A stretch of DNA of 64,000 nucleotides from Benincasa hispida (lineage: Eukaryota; Streptophyta; Magnoliopsida; Cucurbitales; Cucurbitaceae), in the NCBI RefSeq assembly GCF_009727055.1, contig NC_052358.1:44199948-44263947 (forward strand), read 5' to 3'. The notes beneath the pieces were generated by a model, which was given only the letters and a program-made list of their open reading frames with translations, was not told the origin of the DNA and did no database searches. Below, piece by piece: positions 21,346 to 33,764 of the stretch. The first letter of the stretch is position 1; each line of letters starts with the position of its first letter. The translations under genes were made by a program, and so were the position numbers.

Positions 21346-23783
21346 AGGTTCTGATACTCTGATTTCATATGTTGCAACGAAATGACATTTACGTTCATGG
21401 TGGGTGAATTTCTACACTGTTTAATGGTTAAATTTGCTATTGATGTGTGGGATTAATGGATGTTTTCGTGGATGGTAGCCTCAGTTTGATTTAAATCCCT
21501 TTACATTTATGGTTTTTTGAATAGGCCCCTGCATTTTTGGGCATTAATAATCGTTATCGAGTCTGTATTCAAAGTTTGTTTGAAGTTTTGAGTCGTTCAA
21601 AGAAGAAGATCTGTGCAAGCGTTGCGGTTCTTCGAGGAAGGAGATGATCAAGGGTTGATCGTATCATGCAAAAGATGTGGTACGCGATCGCTATTGAGTA
21701 TCGCTTTGATGATTGAGTACACGATCGCTGTTGAATGCATCAGTTAAATGATGGGGTATGCGATAAAGAGTTGATCATATCGTTTTGACAATCGGGTAAG
21801 CAATCATGGAATATTGAGTCGTGTAGACGATGAGATGCTAGCATATCGTTTAATGCGAGCGCTGGACGATTATTTAGGTCAGCAAGCTTCATCGCTTAGT
21901 AACTGACTAAACGATCACTTAGTAACACAAGGTAAATCGTTTACCTGTCATCGCACTATGCGATCGTATAGATGATTAGGCTTTGCAGCCTCGTCATCGT
22001 CTACGCGATCGATTAATTATGCTTATATTGTCTAGTTCGTGCTGCAGGATCATCTACCTACTGCGTTTACTACACGATGGAGTCCTCCGGCGGTTCAAGA
22101 CCCGGTTCGCCTGTGAATCAGTCTGCTCGATGAAAAGTGTAATAGATAGGGTTTTTTCATTTTGTTTTTGTAAAGGCTCATCCCGATCCATTAATCCTTT
22201 ATTTTTTATATGCGATGTATGTTTTTTTATACGTCATATTGTATGCACATATAGTAAATCCCACCTTAGGTTATGCAATGGTCATGCATCATGTCTTTAT
22301 TGTAATTGTTATAATTTAGAGAAGCATGATTTAATTATGTAAGAGCATGCTCATGCATCATATAATATAAGAGTTATATTTATGCATGCATAAAAAGCAT
22401 TGACATGATCATCTTTATATTATAATTGTTATAGTATAAGGGTGAATGATAGCATGTTTGCTTGGTTATTACACATTATATAAAAGTTATATATAGTAAT
22501 GACCGAAAATTGCATGAAGCATGACATATAGGTTACTTTATAAATGTTATAAACACCTCGTTGTACGCAATGTTTTTAGTTGTTTATTTTTAAAAGTTAA
22601 AGAGAAATTAGAACTAAAAGAAATAAGAAAGACATGCATGCTCACTTAGGTTTAATTCATGGTTTTAAAGTGTTTAAAACTTGGAGCACATAGACCTAAG
22701 ATCACAGTTCTAATACGATTAGCAACCCTAAGGCTTTAATCTTTTAATCAATTTAATAGGATTAAATTGGCTAATAAAAGGTTAAAGTGTAGCAAATCTA
22801 TCTATAAGGGACCTTTTGTCTTAGGCGGATTCTATCTAGGCTGGGATATTTAAGTTGATGGAAACGTAACACCCTTACTTGGGAACTTACCTGGAAAGGT
22901 GAATTAGATAGATTTGATGCATGCATGCAAGTTAAGGACAGTCCATTAAAGTTTTTAAATGTGACTATTTTGAACTTGTTCATTTTTCATAGACAAACGT
23001 TGTTTATGATCAAAGTTTAAAAAGATGACTTAGACTAAAATCAGTAGCCGGATTGTCTAGGTTAATGAACCCTAGGTAGAACATTCAGTGGGAGGTACTT
23101 GAGGCATGAGATGCTTCACTTAAACCTTTCACGTTTCTCCTAAATAGTCCACGCTGTGGGATCTATCCTCGGCCTCGCAACACCTTTGGCGTGTCCCCCT
23201 AACAGATGGTGTTTGAGTAGGTCAATATCAAGGTGGATGGAGAGAGTGTTCATAGTAAGTGGGAGCGGGAAGTGGGACAGCATATCCCTCGGTCTCCCTC
23301 GTTAGGTTGAATAAAGTTACTGTGCATCGCCTCGAGGCATCTTGGGAGTGTCCCCCTAAAGGATGGCAGTTTTACACGTTTCTTTATTTGATCTCCTATA
23401 AGAGGATAAGGTAACTTAGTCTCTTATCCTAATCTACTTCTTCCCTACGATGGACTTAATAGGGTGGGACTCTGACACCGAAAGCGAGAGGTTACACTTA
23501 CGCAGAATAGTTAAAGGTTAACTATTCTAAACCCAAAAATGGTGGTTGTTAGGTTCGGTTCCAAGAGTTGGTTCTGCCTAATGGTTGAGAATGTCTCATC
23601 CCAGCGAAGAGGCAACTGATCACCCCACACCGGTGACGTTTATCCTGCCTCACTGGGGCATCATTGCAATATAGAAGTCTATATCTTAAGGTACTTGAAA
23701 CTGTTTTGCAAAACTGATTGGTTTCAAAGTGGTTTAGCAAAATCTAATAAAATTTTATTTGTATTTTCAGTAACTTTTTCAAA
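21346..23783 (+). other. F2 long untranslated leader
   Basis: About 2.4 kb without a gene. 21660-22080 repeats the CGATCG-centred motif. 22300-22560 has five TATAA-nnn-TTATA palindromes. 23090-23420 holds an imperfect repeat containing GTGTCCCCCTAA at two places about 170 bp apart. The same leader, inverted and diverged, is seen in E (62641-64000). Confidence 0.65.
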
Positions 23784-24214
23784 ATGGCAATAGCCACGTT
23801 GGCATTGCTAAGCACCGAAAAACTTACTGGCGATAATTTTACAACATGGAAACACATGATCACAATGATCCTGATCATCGAGGATCTCATGTTCGCTTTC
23901 ACAGAGGCTTGTCCTCCTATTCCAGCTCTGAATGCCGCTCGAAATGTTCGGGAGGCATACGAGCGATGGACAAGGGTGAATGAGAAGGCCTGAGCCTACA
24001 TCTTGGCAAGTCTTTCTGAAGTCTTGGCCAAGAAACATGAGCCTATCGTCTCAGGGCGTGAGATCATGGAGTCCCTGCGGGGGATGTTTGGACAACCGTC
24101 TGAACAGCTTATGCATGAGGCTCTTAAATACATATTCAACTCCAAAATGGAAGAAGGCACCTCTATTCGTGAACATGTGCTAAACATGATAGTCCACTTT
24201 AATGTGGCAGAGTT
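23784..24214 (+). pseudogene. F2 copia gag, N-terminal part
   Basis: Starts MAIATLALLSTEKLTGDN, a typical copia gag beginning (LTGDNFTTWKHMI). An in-frame TGA at 23991-23993 follows NEKA, then the frame continues AYILASLSEVLAKKHEP, so it is one nonsense change in an otherwise open frame. The frame is cut after VAEF by insertion of A. Zinc knuckle and pol are not in the window. Confidence 0.82.
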
Positions 24215-24446
24215 TGATAACAGGTAGAAATACACGTTATTACAACGCAAATAAGTAAAACAATGAGAGAATACGACGATAAAAATAAACAATATCATGT
24301 CCAAAAGTGCTAAACTGAAGAAATTGTGATCGCATGCGCCCATCGCATAAAAGCAATTAATTTAATTATTTTGTGTAGGAAAAATGTGTTGGCGCAAGTA
24401 AAATTGCGATCCAAGGAATTAGGCGTCCGCGTGCTTGAAAGATTAC

Positions 24447-26485
24447 TGATGACATAAATTTAGATTACAAAATCGTCAAGGACTTGATAACTAAAATTAG
24501 GTGAATGCAATATGCGATGCATGTTCTTAGTGTATGCGTTGATTATCATGCGTCAGTGGTCATGTGTTGGAATGAACTATGCGTTAACGAATGTATGCGA
24601 TGACCATGCGTTCCTGTCACAAGTTTTCTTGCACTTACGCCAAGTATAACGCGAACGCAAGTTTCTCGGATGATCCGAGATCGAACTCAGGGACTTGTAG
24701 CTAGACGTATGCAGTAATGTGTATGCGGCAGTTGAATAAAAGAATGNTAGCTAGACGTATGCAGTAATGTGTATGCGGCAGTTGAATAAAAGAATGGGAG
24801 GTTTCTATGCTAACACTACTCCTACTTCTAACTAACAGACAACGCAATGAGAAGTATGAATGAGAGATAGAGACACAACAACTATTGACGTGAAATAAAT
24901 GGATGGAAAACAGATAAAACATGAGGATGTCTTCATCGCAACCCTTAAGATTGATCGCAAGGGCAACCTCAGTCAACGCAAGCTGATGCGTTCATGCCAT
25001 ACACGCCCGCCGCAAATGCACGTGATTTGTATTAGCAAATGGAACTTATTCCTAAGTCTCCATTCTTGCTTATACAATCTTAATCTAGCTCTCCTGAGTA
25101 TTGATTCTAACCTAGCTCTCCGGAGTCTTAGGTTCTTTCTTTAGACTCTCTCCCAAGTAGCTCTAAAGGTGTGATGGATGCATACATAAGTCAAGGTAAC
25201 CGCATGAACTTGGCTGACGCAAGATTATTTCTACCTCTAGTGAACAGTAGCTTACACTACTTGATGCGTCCAACCACTTACCCTCCCGAGCAGTTAGTTG
25301 TTGTTGACTTTACTCATAGACAAGTGTTGCGTCCGCCTATAGACAGGCGTTGCTACAGCTTCGCACTAAGCAAATAAGGTTTTCTCACACACTCACGCAA
25401 TGCACACCTCTCGGTGGTCTACTACATGCTTCATATCTCTACTCTACATGACTAAGTATGCGATACTCTAGCAATCTCACTAAGTGATGTTATGAAAGTT
25501 AATGATACTAAGTAAAGAAAATGGAGATGGAATCGAAGGAAAACACAGAAATGCATTGAACACAAAATGTATTAATTTCTTAATCCCAAAATGTAGTACA
25601 ATACAATATGAGAAAGGAAGAGAAAATGGAAGGACCAGCTGGAAGCAATGTCTTGCTTCCAGCGGATGTATGTCAAGGCTACCGGTGGTGCCATGGATGG
25701 GTGGTGGAGCTGACTCTCTTGAGATCTAATTCTGGCGAAGGCTCCGGTCGTCACTCGGAATGGATGAAGGAGATGAAGAACTCTCAAGCTTCTTTCTCAC
25801 GCATTAGTCTAGATCACAGGGATCTTCCCTAAGGCAAAAAACCCTGGATAAATTGAAATTCTGCTCAGCGGCTTCTATATATAGAGCTTGGATTGCCGAC
25901 AGCATTTATGGACTGCTCTGATTCTGACATTCACGGTGTGTTAGTCCTTTTCTGAATCTCTGCTGCTAACGGCGTGGTAGGTGAAATGTCAACATCATCT
26001 TTTTATTTTCTTGAGAGATACGTTGATGCGTTCATTCCACCAACCTTGTGGTGATCCCTCTATTATGCATTATCATGTAGCTGCAATTGTGCATGATCGC
26101 ATTTGCTTGATACTGCAACTTCTACAAAATGACCGCAATCACTTGACGATCGCAACTCCTATGCAATGGATGCATGTGGTTGATTACCGCAACACCCATG
26201 CGTTGATCGTATGCGTTCACATTTGTGGTGGAGAGTTTCTCCACATGCGGTCGTCTATGCGGTAGTCCGGCTTCCGCGTTTACGTCCACTTCCTGCGTTA
26301 GCTAGAAAAATAGACAATTGAACGCATAAAAACACATAATAATGAGTTAGTCGAGATTCTTAATGCTGAATGCCACAAGCTCATTTTCTCATGAATTCCT
26401 AACATAATTCCTGCATATTATGCTTTACAGCCCTCATAATTCTAAATAAAAGGCCTAAGATGACATGCATTTCTGCATGTCATCA
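24447..26485 (-). repeat. Solo LTR inside the A 5' LTR
   Basis: About 2.04 kb, starting TGATGACAT and ending ATGTCATCA (9 bp inverted ends), flanked by ATTAC (24442-24446) and ATTGC (26486-26490), a 5 bp duplication with one change. No internal region, so probably left by LTR-LTR recombination. The U5-type hairpin CTCGG-ATGAT-CCGAG (24665-24679) lies near the left end, so orientation is minus. TATATATA at 25876-25883 fits a promoter. Contains an artefactual 49 bp duplication at the N (24747). The last 25 bases include a palindrome TGACATGCA-TTTC-TGCATGTCA (26461-26482). Confidence 0.8.
24698..24796. other. Assembly join: 49 bp perfect duplication around an N
   Basis: 24698-24746 is identical to 24748-24796 with N at 24747. 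This looks like two contig ends that overlap but were placed side by side. The real sequence most likely has one copy. Confidence 0.9.
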
Positions 26486-26738
26486 ATTGCGATCGTGAGA
26501 AGTTGCTCAAGAAGGTGGCCGCATAAAGACTGCGCATCAAGGTGACAACATAATAAATCATGATAGGACAGAAAGTTGATGACGGTCAAATCCGAATTTA
26601 GTTGACAAGTCGTTAAAGCCCCACTATTGCAAGTACACTAAACTTTCGGTGACCATTAATCGACGCATCAGAGCAGAAGATTTAATGACCACCCATCATT
26701 GCAATCATTTGAGAGAAAGGCTACTTCACCTTGATCTC

Positions 26739-26746
26739 TATAAATA
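26739..26746 (+). promoter_or_regulatory. Probable LTR TATA box of A
   Basis: TATAAATA in the A 5' LTR; the same word is in the 3' LTR at 58727-58734. Equivalent boxes are in the LTRs of N1 (minus strand), D and C, supporting a real core promoter. Confidence 0.55.
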
Positions 26747-27871
26747 CCGAAGGACACCATCGTAACGAGGGTTAATAAGTTTTTAGATAGAGAACAAGAT
26801 AAAGAGTGGTTAGTCCATTCATGTACATACTCATACTTAGATTTAGAGGACGAAGACGAGCTAGGAGATGAAGAAGCCAAGAGATCATTCCCAGACAGAT
26901 TGAAAGACTGTCGGAAAGCGCTACACGGAGAAAGGGCCAACACTTGCGAGAGTAAGAATATTCATCTGCACAGAGTTGGAGTGAAAAAGACAGTGTAAAA
27001 GGCCATGAGAAGCAAGACAGTGCTTATCAGGCTTCTTATCTTTAAATTCCATTGTTATTTTGTATTCAGCACGTTATTTATAGAAAATGGAAATCTCATT
27101 TCAATCTATGTTCTCAACACTTTGCATGAGTAGCTAAATTCCTGAATGGGTTGAGAAGTACTTAGCTGGCATGACCTAAGATTTACATTTTATGCGTTCA
27201 TCTTGTCTTAGAGATATTTGAGAAAGTAGTCTAAAGATAAAATCTAGGCTTGAGAGAGTCAAATTAGAACCGCATAAGCAAGAAATAGAAATTAGACATA
27301 AATTCTATTTCTATTTACACATCGCATGCACCCTAGAAATAGGATATGATAGTATGCGGTCACCTTGTTTTATGTGTGCATCATGCATCATCACATAGAC
27401 AAGAATAGAGGCCTAGACATAAGTCCTATCGACTTTTTCGTATACATCGCATACGTCCTAGAAATAGGAATTATGGCATTTTCATTGAGAGATGACATGT
27501 TGTTGTTTGTGTGTAGCATGATCGCATAACTTGTACGTAATCTTAGGAAATGTTAGCTGAACCCCTTCTCAACCCATTCATCGCATACTCATTGTACTTC
27601 TCGATTTCATCAACTCTTCGTTCGAACTCCGTCGCATAGGAAATTTTCTTAATCAAAACACCACCTAACTTATTTGTTTTCACCACCGCAAGAGTGTCAA
27701 AGTAACTGTCACATATTCCTTAGTAGTCCCTGTGTTCGACCCTGGACTTACTAGGAAACCTAATGAGGCTTATACTTGGGTCTTATTAGGAAAACTTGCA
27801 TGTGCAACGCATAAGACATCACCGCAAACTCACACCATAATTGCATCACAATTCACAACGCATCAAGTTTT

Positions 27872-27889
27872 TGGTGTCGTTGTTGGGGA
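27872..27889 (+). other. A primer-binding site (tRNA-Asp), decayed
   Basis: TGGTGTCGTTGTTGGGGA differs from TGGCGCCGTTGCCGGGGA at four positions, all C to T. It starts 6 bases after the LTR end. The bias fits deamination of methylated cytosines. Confidence 0.85.
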
Positions 27890-28102
27890 CTACGGTAGTA
27901 TATATTGCGCTGACAGTAAACCTTTTGATTTTCTTTGCAACTTTCGACCTCTGGGCACTGCCATTCCTTCGGTAAGGGAAGAAGCAGGCATCGCATGAGC
28001 AAAGGACACGTTCCTGAGCCCAACTATGACCCAGAGATAGAAAGAACATTCTGAAGAAGATAGAGAAACAACCGTTGACAACAACAAGAAAGAACTCCCA
28101 AA

Positions 28103-29750
28103 ATGGCGAAACAACCGGAAGAAAGAGCCGCAAATGCAAACAACATCATGGCGAACCCCATTCTTCTGGCGAATGACCACAATAGACCCATCTGGGACTA
28201 TGCGTCACCTAACATATATGATTTCTCCTTAGGAATCATGAGGCCAACTTTGGACGGATCAAGGTTTGAGATGAAGCCGGTTATGTTACAGATGATCCAG
28301 ACAGCCAGACAGTTTGGTGGAAGGCATGGCAAGGATTCGCATGCCCATCTTCGGAGTTTTATTGAAATCTATAACACCTTTGTGTTCCCAAACATCTCTA
28401 CTGAAGAAGTTCGACTCACGTTATTCCCATTTTCGTTATGCGATCAAGCAAGAAAATGGGCATATTCTCTCGAACCAGGGGAGATAACTTCTTGGGAACA
28501 AGTTGTCGAGAAGTTTATGAAGAAATACTTTCCTCCTACCGAAAATGCAAGAAGAAGGAATTTAATTACAAATTTTGAACAGGAAATAGATAAATCACTC
28601 AGCGACACGTGGGCAAGGTTTAAGAGATTGGTGCGAGATTGTCCGCACAACGGATTACCAAACTGTCTCCAGATGAAAATATTTTACCATGGCTTAAATC
28701 CTGCATCGCTGACAGTTGCCAATGCGGCAGTATCTGGTGGTCTGCTTGATAAAACTTATGATGAGGCTAAAAATATTCTTGATCGCATATCAAAGAATGA
28801 TGAAGATTGGCAGGAAAGCAATCAACGAATAAAACTTCGAGAAGGTAACGTAAATAACGATGCCATCGTATCCTTGCAGAATTAAATGAATGTGATGATT
28901 AACCTGCTACAGGGCATCGCAATCAACAACCCTGGAACGCAAAGAGGGCAGGTCAATGCAATTGAACAGACGAGCATGAGTTGTGCTACTTGTGGAGAAT
29001 CACATCCGATTGAAGAATGTCCAAGGAACTCGCAATCAGTACACTTCGTAAAGAACAACCCTTTCTCTAATACATACAACCCCGAGTGGAGAATCCACCC
29101 CAATTTCGCTTGGAAAAATAACCAGCGATAAAGTTATCAACCTATGGTGCAAAAAAAAGGACCGCCAGGATTTTTCCAGTGAATGAACGGTCAATCGCAA
29201 CATCAAGCCAGCAGCTCACAAGCACCACCGTCATCATCCTCTCTGAAGAACCTACTAAAACAATACATTGAAAAGAATGAGACGGTCCTCTATAACCAGG
29301 CGACCTCTATCTGCAATCTCGAAATCCAATTAGGACAGATTGTGGGAGAGCTGAAAAATAGACCGGAAGGGACACTGTCGGGCTCAACTGAGCTCCCTCA
29401 CAACCCAAGGAACACAAGGAAGGAGCAATGTCAAGTAGTTACCTTGCGAAGTGGAAAGATGACAGCGGAAGAAAAGAAGGAGCCGAGTAGAGCCAATCCA
29501 ATTGCGATGGAATCCAAGAACCTCTTGACACAAAATGAATTAGAAGAGCTTAAGACAATGGAACCGAAAGTTGCATCCACCTCTAAGCCTATTGAACATA
29601 GAACAGTGAAGGTACAGCTACCACCATTCCCGCAAAGACTAAAGAAGAAGCAAAATGATGAAGTTCAATATCATCACTTCATGGAAATGATAAAACAGCT
29701 ACACATCAACATTCCATTATAGAAGCGATAGAACAAATGCCGAAATATGC
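28103..29750 (+). pseudogene. A gag (Athila-type), broken
   Basis: Starts MAKQPEERAANANNIM. Capsid-type blocks include KPVMLQMIQTARQFGG, LTLFPFSLCDQARKWAYSL, ITSWEQVVEKFMKKYFPP and AKNILDRISKND (residues 80-230). A zinc-knuckle-like CATCGESHPIEECP lies near 28985-29025, and the C-terminal block NLEIQLGQIVGELKNRPEGT with VTLRSGK near 29320-29460. Three in-frame stops (28883, 29129, 29180) interrupt one frame; a frameshift near 29720 leads into the protease frame. The first 260 codons are open. Confidence 0.85.
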
Positions 29751-30645
29751 TAAGTTTTTTAATGACATGGTGTCAAAGAAAAGAAGCATGGGAAAGTTCG
29801 CAATGGTGGCACTAATGTAAAAGTCAAACACCATAATCCCACCAAAGATGCGCGATCCAGGAAGCTTTATGATACCCTGCTCAATTGGCGGGATCTATAT
29901 CGGGCAAGCGCTATGCGACCTTGGGGCCAGTATAAATTTAATGCCCCTTTCAATCTTTAAATAGTTGAATGTGGGGCAACTGATGCCTATGACGGTGACT
30001 CTCCAGCTTGCGGACAGGTCCCTAGTTCACCCGGAGGGAAAGTTGAAGGATGTCCTGGTCACAATTGATAAATTCATTCTACGGGCTAACTTCATCATTC
30101 TTGACTATGAGGCGGACAAAGATGTACCCATCATATTGGGATGACCATTTTTATCTACTGGTCGTGCTCAAATTGATGTGTACAAGGGAGAGATCACGAT
30201 GAGTATAAATAGGAAGAAGCTCAGGTTTAACATCATCAAAGCCATGAAGTATCCAGAAGATGAAGATCTATCTGATTTTGACAATGAACATAGTTGTAAT
30301 GAAGAAGTGGAGTCCGAAGAAGAAGATGAAAGAGAGGATGTAACTGCATCCATAGAAACCTATAATGTTATCACAGAAATAACAAACAGAGAAGAAAAAT
30401 TGAATTTGAAGGAAGAGAGAAAAACACAAAAACCTTCCTTAGAACAACTACCTATCGTGGAGATGAAAACTCTACCAAGTCATCTAAAGTATGTTTTCCT
30501 TGGGCAAAATGAAACCTTCCCGGTGATAATTTCCTCTACACTACAAGAAGAATAAGAAAATGCGCTGCTTAGCATCCTGAAGAAGTACATAAAAGCAATC
30601 CGGTGGACACTACCAGATATAAGAAGAATTAGCTCAACATACTGC
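29751..30645 (+). pseudogene. A protease and linker
   Basis: The frame after the shift reads MPKYAKFFNDMVSKKRSMG and then [17 protein letters not shown] (about 29905-29955), the Athila-type aspartic protease site. Stops occur near 29817, 29959 and 30142. From 30178 an open 125-codon segment holds an acidic linker (DEDLSDFDNEHSCNEEVES) and KTLPSHLKYVFLGQNETFPV, the usual lead-in to RT. Confidence 0.8.
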
Positions 30646-31643
30646 ATGCACATAATACGTCTCGAAGAAAACCAAAAAGGGTCTATCGAACCTCAACGCA
30701 GATTGAACCCTGCGATGAAAGAGGTTATAAAAAAGGAGATCATAAAATGGTTGGACACAAGCATCATATACCCAATCGCCGATAGCATGTGGGTCAGCCC
30801 CGTGCAATGCATTCCCAAGAAGGGAGGAATGATGGTAGTCCCGAACGCAAACAATGAGTTAATACCAATGAGGACCGTCACTAGCTGGCGGATTTACATA
30901 GACTACCGCAAGCTCAATGCGGTGACGAAGAAGGACCATTTCCCTTGCCTTTTATCGATCAGATGCTAGATCACCTAGCAGGAAATGATTACTTTTGTTT
31001 TCTTAACGGGTATGTGGGCTACAACCAAATAATGATCGCACCTGAAGACCAAGAAAAGACCACATTCACCTGCCCATACGGAACGTTTGCTTTTCGTCGC
31101 ATGTCATTCGGATTATGCAATGCACCGAGCACGTTTCAGAGGTGCATGATGGCTATCTTCTCCGAGTATCTCGAGGATTCAGTGGAAATTTTTATAGACG
31201 ACATCTCAGTTTACGGGAAAATGTATGAAGTCTGTCTGAACAACTTGAAGAAGATATTAAAGAGGTGCGAAGAGATAAATCTTGTGTTGAATTGGGAGAA
31301 ATGTCATTTCATGGTGAACGAAGGAATTGTGCTCGGGCACAAGGTTTCCAAGGAAGGGTTGGAGGTGGATAAAGCAAAAATTGAGGCCGTCGAAAAACTC
31401 CCACCTCCAGCAAATGTGAAGGTTTGTGTAGGAGTTCCTTAGGACATGTAGGTTCTACCGCGATCGATTGTGAAAGATTTTTTGAAGATTAGCTCGACCA
31501 TTGAGTGTGTTAACTAGAGGCCGACAGAACTTTGACTTTGATACACAATGCCTCAACGCATCAAAGTTACTGAAGAAACACGATTAATCACCGCGACTAT
31601 TTTGATCGCACCTGACTGGACAAAGCCATTCGAGCTAATGTGT
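30646..31643 (+). pseudogene. A reverse transcriptase and start of RNase H
   Basis: RT words: WVSPVQCIPKKGGMMVV, WRIYIDYRKLNAVTKKDHFP, TFAFRRMSFGLCNAPSTFQR and the catalytic box IFIDDISVYG (about 31188-31217). A one-base deletion near 30945 shifts frame between DHFP and FIDQML. After NVKVCVG (31430) several shifts and stops follow. It stops at 31643 inside the codon for the Cys of ELMCDAS, where B is inserted; the frame resumes at 53699. Confidence 0.85.
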
Positions 31644-33748
31644 TGTCACACCCCTCCCAAATTACCCTTTTAATCTGGAAGAGGATATGACCGTGGTAGT
31701 TACTAGCCCTACTGCAACACCCACCACTAAAGCCTTCTAATCTAAATACCCAACGGTTTTACACATTAATAGTATATGTATACAGCAAGCCTCCTCAAGG
31801 TTCTACAAAGATTATAATAAACACATGCATACAGCCATGACATAACATTTACAGCAAAATATTCACAGATTGGCCCAAACATTCCTAACAAAGCCCTAGT
31901 CCCTCTCAAAACATGTGTACATAAGCAGACCATCAACCTAAGTTTTCTCTTTTAAAAGTCGGGCCTTTCAGTGGCAAGTAGCAGCAGGATCAACTTGAGG
32001 AATCTGACCGCATACCTAAAAAAAGGGAAACACAAGAAAATCTGTGAGCTAGTAGCCCAATGAAGTGACTATAGAATCTATTACATCATGCATTTACATC
32101 GGTATTAAAATGTAAATAATACTGTATGAGTATCTCAAGAAATTTCTTCTAAATATAGCTTTAAACCATTCTTTAGACATCATTAAACATCATTATTCCT
32201 TAGTTGAGAACGAGTCTATAACGCTCTAGCTCCCAACGTCTATTACCAGCCAAGAGACCCATACTTCGGCCTCCCTTTGATGGTGTATGGCCTAGGAGAC
32301 CCATACTTCGGCCTCTCATTCAGAACTACCTACGTGCACGTGGAGTTTTCTAAGTACCGTCAATACCTTAGGTACTATTACCTAGATACCTTCTCCATGT
32401 CCTTCAGTATCGGGTTATTTCATAGCATCAAATTAAGTTTCTCTGCATGTCATTTACACAAGAACTCATTCTATCATAGCCTTCCTCTAGGAAGCATATT
32501 TCAACATTAGAAACTTAACTTTTGTAATGATTTCACCACATACCTTGGCCTGTGTTACACATATACAAGCCGAGGAGCATACATTAAGTTATTCTTCAAC
32601 CATTTGTTGCTTGAGGGAGTATAAATTCATCATTAACATTACTGTAACTTACTTGACCTTATATGCATAAGTATTAAAAACATTAAGTTCACTTAGTCAC
32701 TCACAGCTTGTCAGTGCTCTTAACAGTTTATATGCCTCTCCTAGCTCTTCTTGGCCTAAAAGGACATAATTCCCGGTTAAACTACTTAGAATTCTTAGCA
32801 AAATACCTCAAATAGTTCATTTACTAATGGAACTTTCATCAACAAAGACAGCATTACTAGTGAGATAATCATCAGGAGTGAATTCATCCTCATGAGCGAA
32901 ATCCTCATGAGCAAGATCCTCATCATGAGTGAGATCCTTATGAGCAAGATCAAGCTTTCCCTAGCAAACTTTCATCCTAGCGATACTCACCTTACCAGTG
33001 AGATTCAGCCCAAATTCCAGCGAGATTTCCTTCTTGAGTAAGATCTTCAGCACAAAATTAGCGAGATTATCATCCTGAGCGAGATCCTCATGCCCTTTAT
33101 CTCGCTCTCATTCTCTACGGTGAGCTGTTTGCTTGTTCTTCCCAAGCAGTTGTTTGCTTCTGCACAGATTCTTTGTTTCAAATTAAAAAATTCATAACTC
33201 AAAATCCAAAACTCTTTTCAAGAAACTTTTTTCTACAAACTTGTTTAGAATTGAGTTAAATTTCTTACCTTAAAATTTCAGCCAAAAATTCCTTATCGTT
33301 TGGACTGGAGCTTCCAATATTCACCTCAGGCCCTGATTAATCCGAGATTCTGCCTCTTCTACAAATTCTTCACTTTTTTTTCTTCTCCTCCTACAATCTT
33401 CCTCCGGCAAGACAACCTCGGAAACTAGATTCTCCCAGCTTTCAAATGGCACTAATTTCACTAAATTTTCTTCCTTTTAATCTTGAAACAAAACCATGCT
33501 TTTGAAGTTTCACTTCCTTTTAATCTTCCTGCCGCCTCCCGAGTTCAAGGATTAAACTGCCACGTCACCCCATACTTAGTGCCTCCAGCCAAACCAATAA
33601 ATGAGCTTCCTCATTTAATATATTTTTTTTTTCTTTCTTATCTCCACAACTTCTATATATACACATAGATTTCCATTGGTTAAATATTTAATACAACATT
33701 CCTTTGGCTAACATGCTTATCTAGGGAACTTAGAGTTTGGGGTTTACA
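31644..33748 (-). repeat. B 3' LTR
   Basis: Plus strand starts TGTCACACCCC and ends GGGGTTTACA. It is about 2.1 kb and matches 51739-53693 except for the first ~85 bp, absent from the other copy. 32870-33110 is a degenerate minisatellite of GAGCGAGATCCTCAT-like units, about 48 bp longer here than in the 5' LTR. A 20 bp block GAGACCCATACTTCGGCCTC occurs twice at 32252-32313. TATA-like TATATATA at 33654-33661. Confidence 0.88.
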
Positions 33749-33764
33749 TTCATCTCCCCCTTAT
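33749..33764 (-). other. B polypurine tract
   Basis: Minus strand AAGGGGGAGATGAA immediately before TGTAAACC. A GAGGACAAAATTT stretch just upstream is common in plant gypsy elements. Confidence 0.75.

Larger units (their letters stand above)
19385..24214 (+). mobile_element. F2: Ty1/copia element, 5' half
   Basis: 5'-truncated LTR, primer site, long leader and gag start, cut by A at 24215. The LTR start is missing (about 200 bp by comparison with F1). F1, F2 and E form one family with long LTRs, CGATCG-rich U5 and leaders of 2 kb or more. Confidence 0.8.
24215..27865 (+). repeat. A 5' LTR (interrupted by solo LTR)
   Basis: Begins TGATAACAGGTAGAAATACAC and ends ACGCATCA; about 1.6 kb without the inserted 24447-26485. 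The start matches 58231 onward. TATA box TATAAATA at 26739-26746. U5 hairpin at 27741-27755. Confidence 0.85.

Noticed and set aside
33001..33110. GAGCGAGATCCTCAT repeats as CRISPR or regulatory array
   Set aside because: Degenerate 15-17 bp units inside the B LTR with different copy number in the two LTRs. A simple minisatellite explains them.
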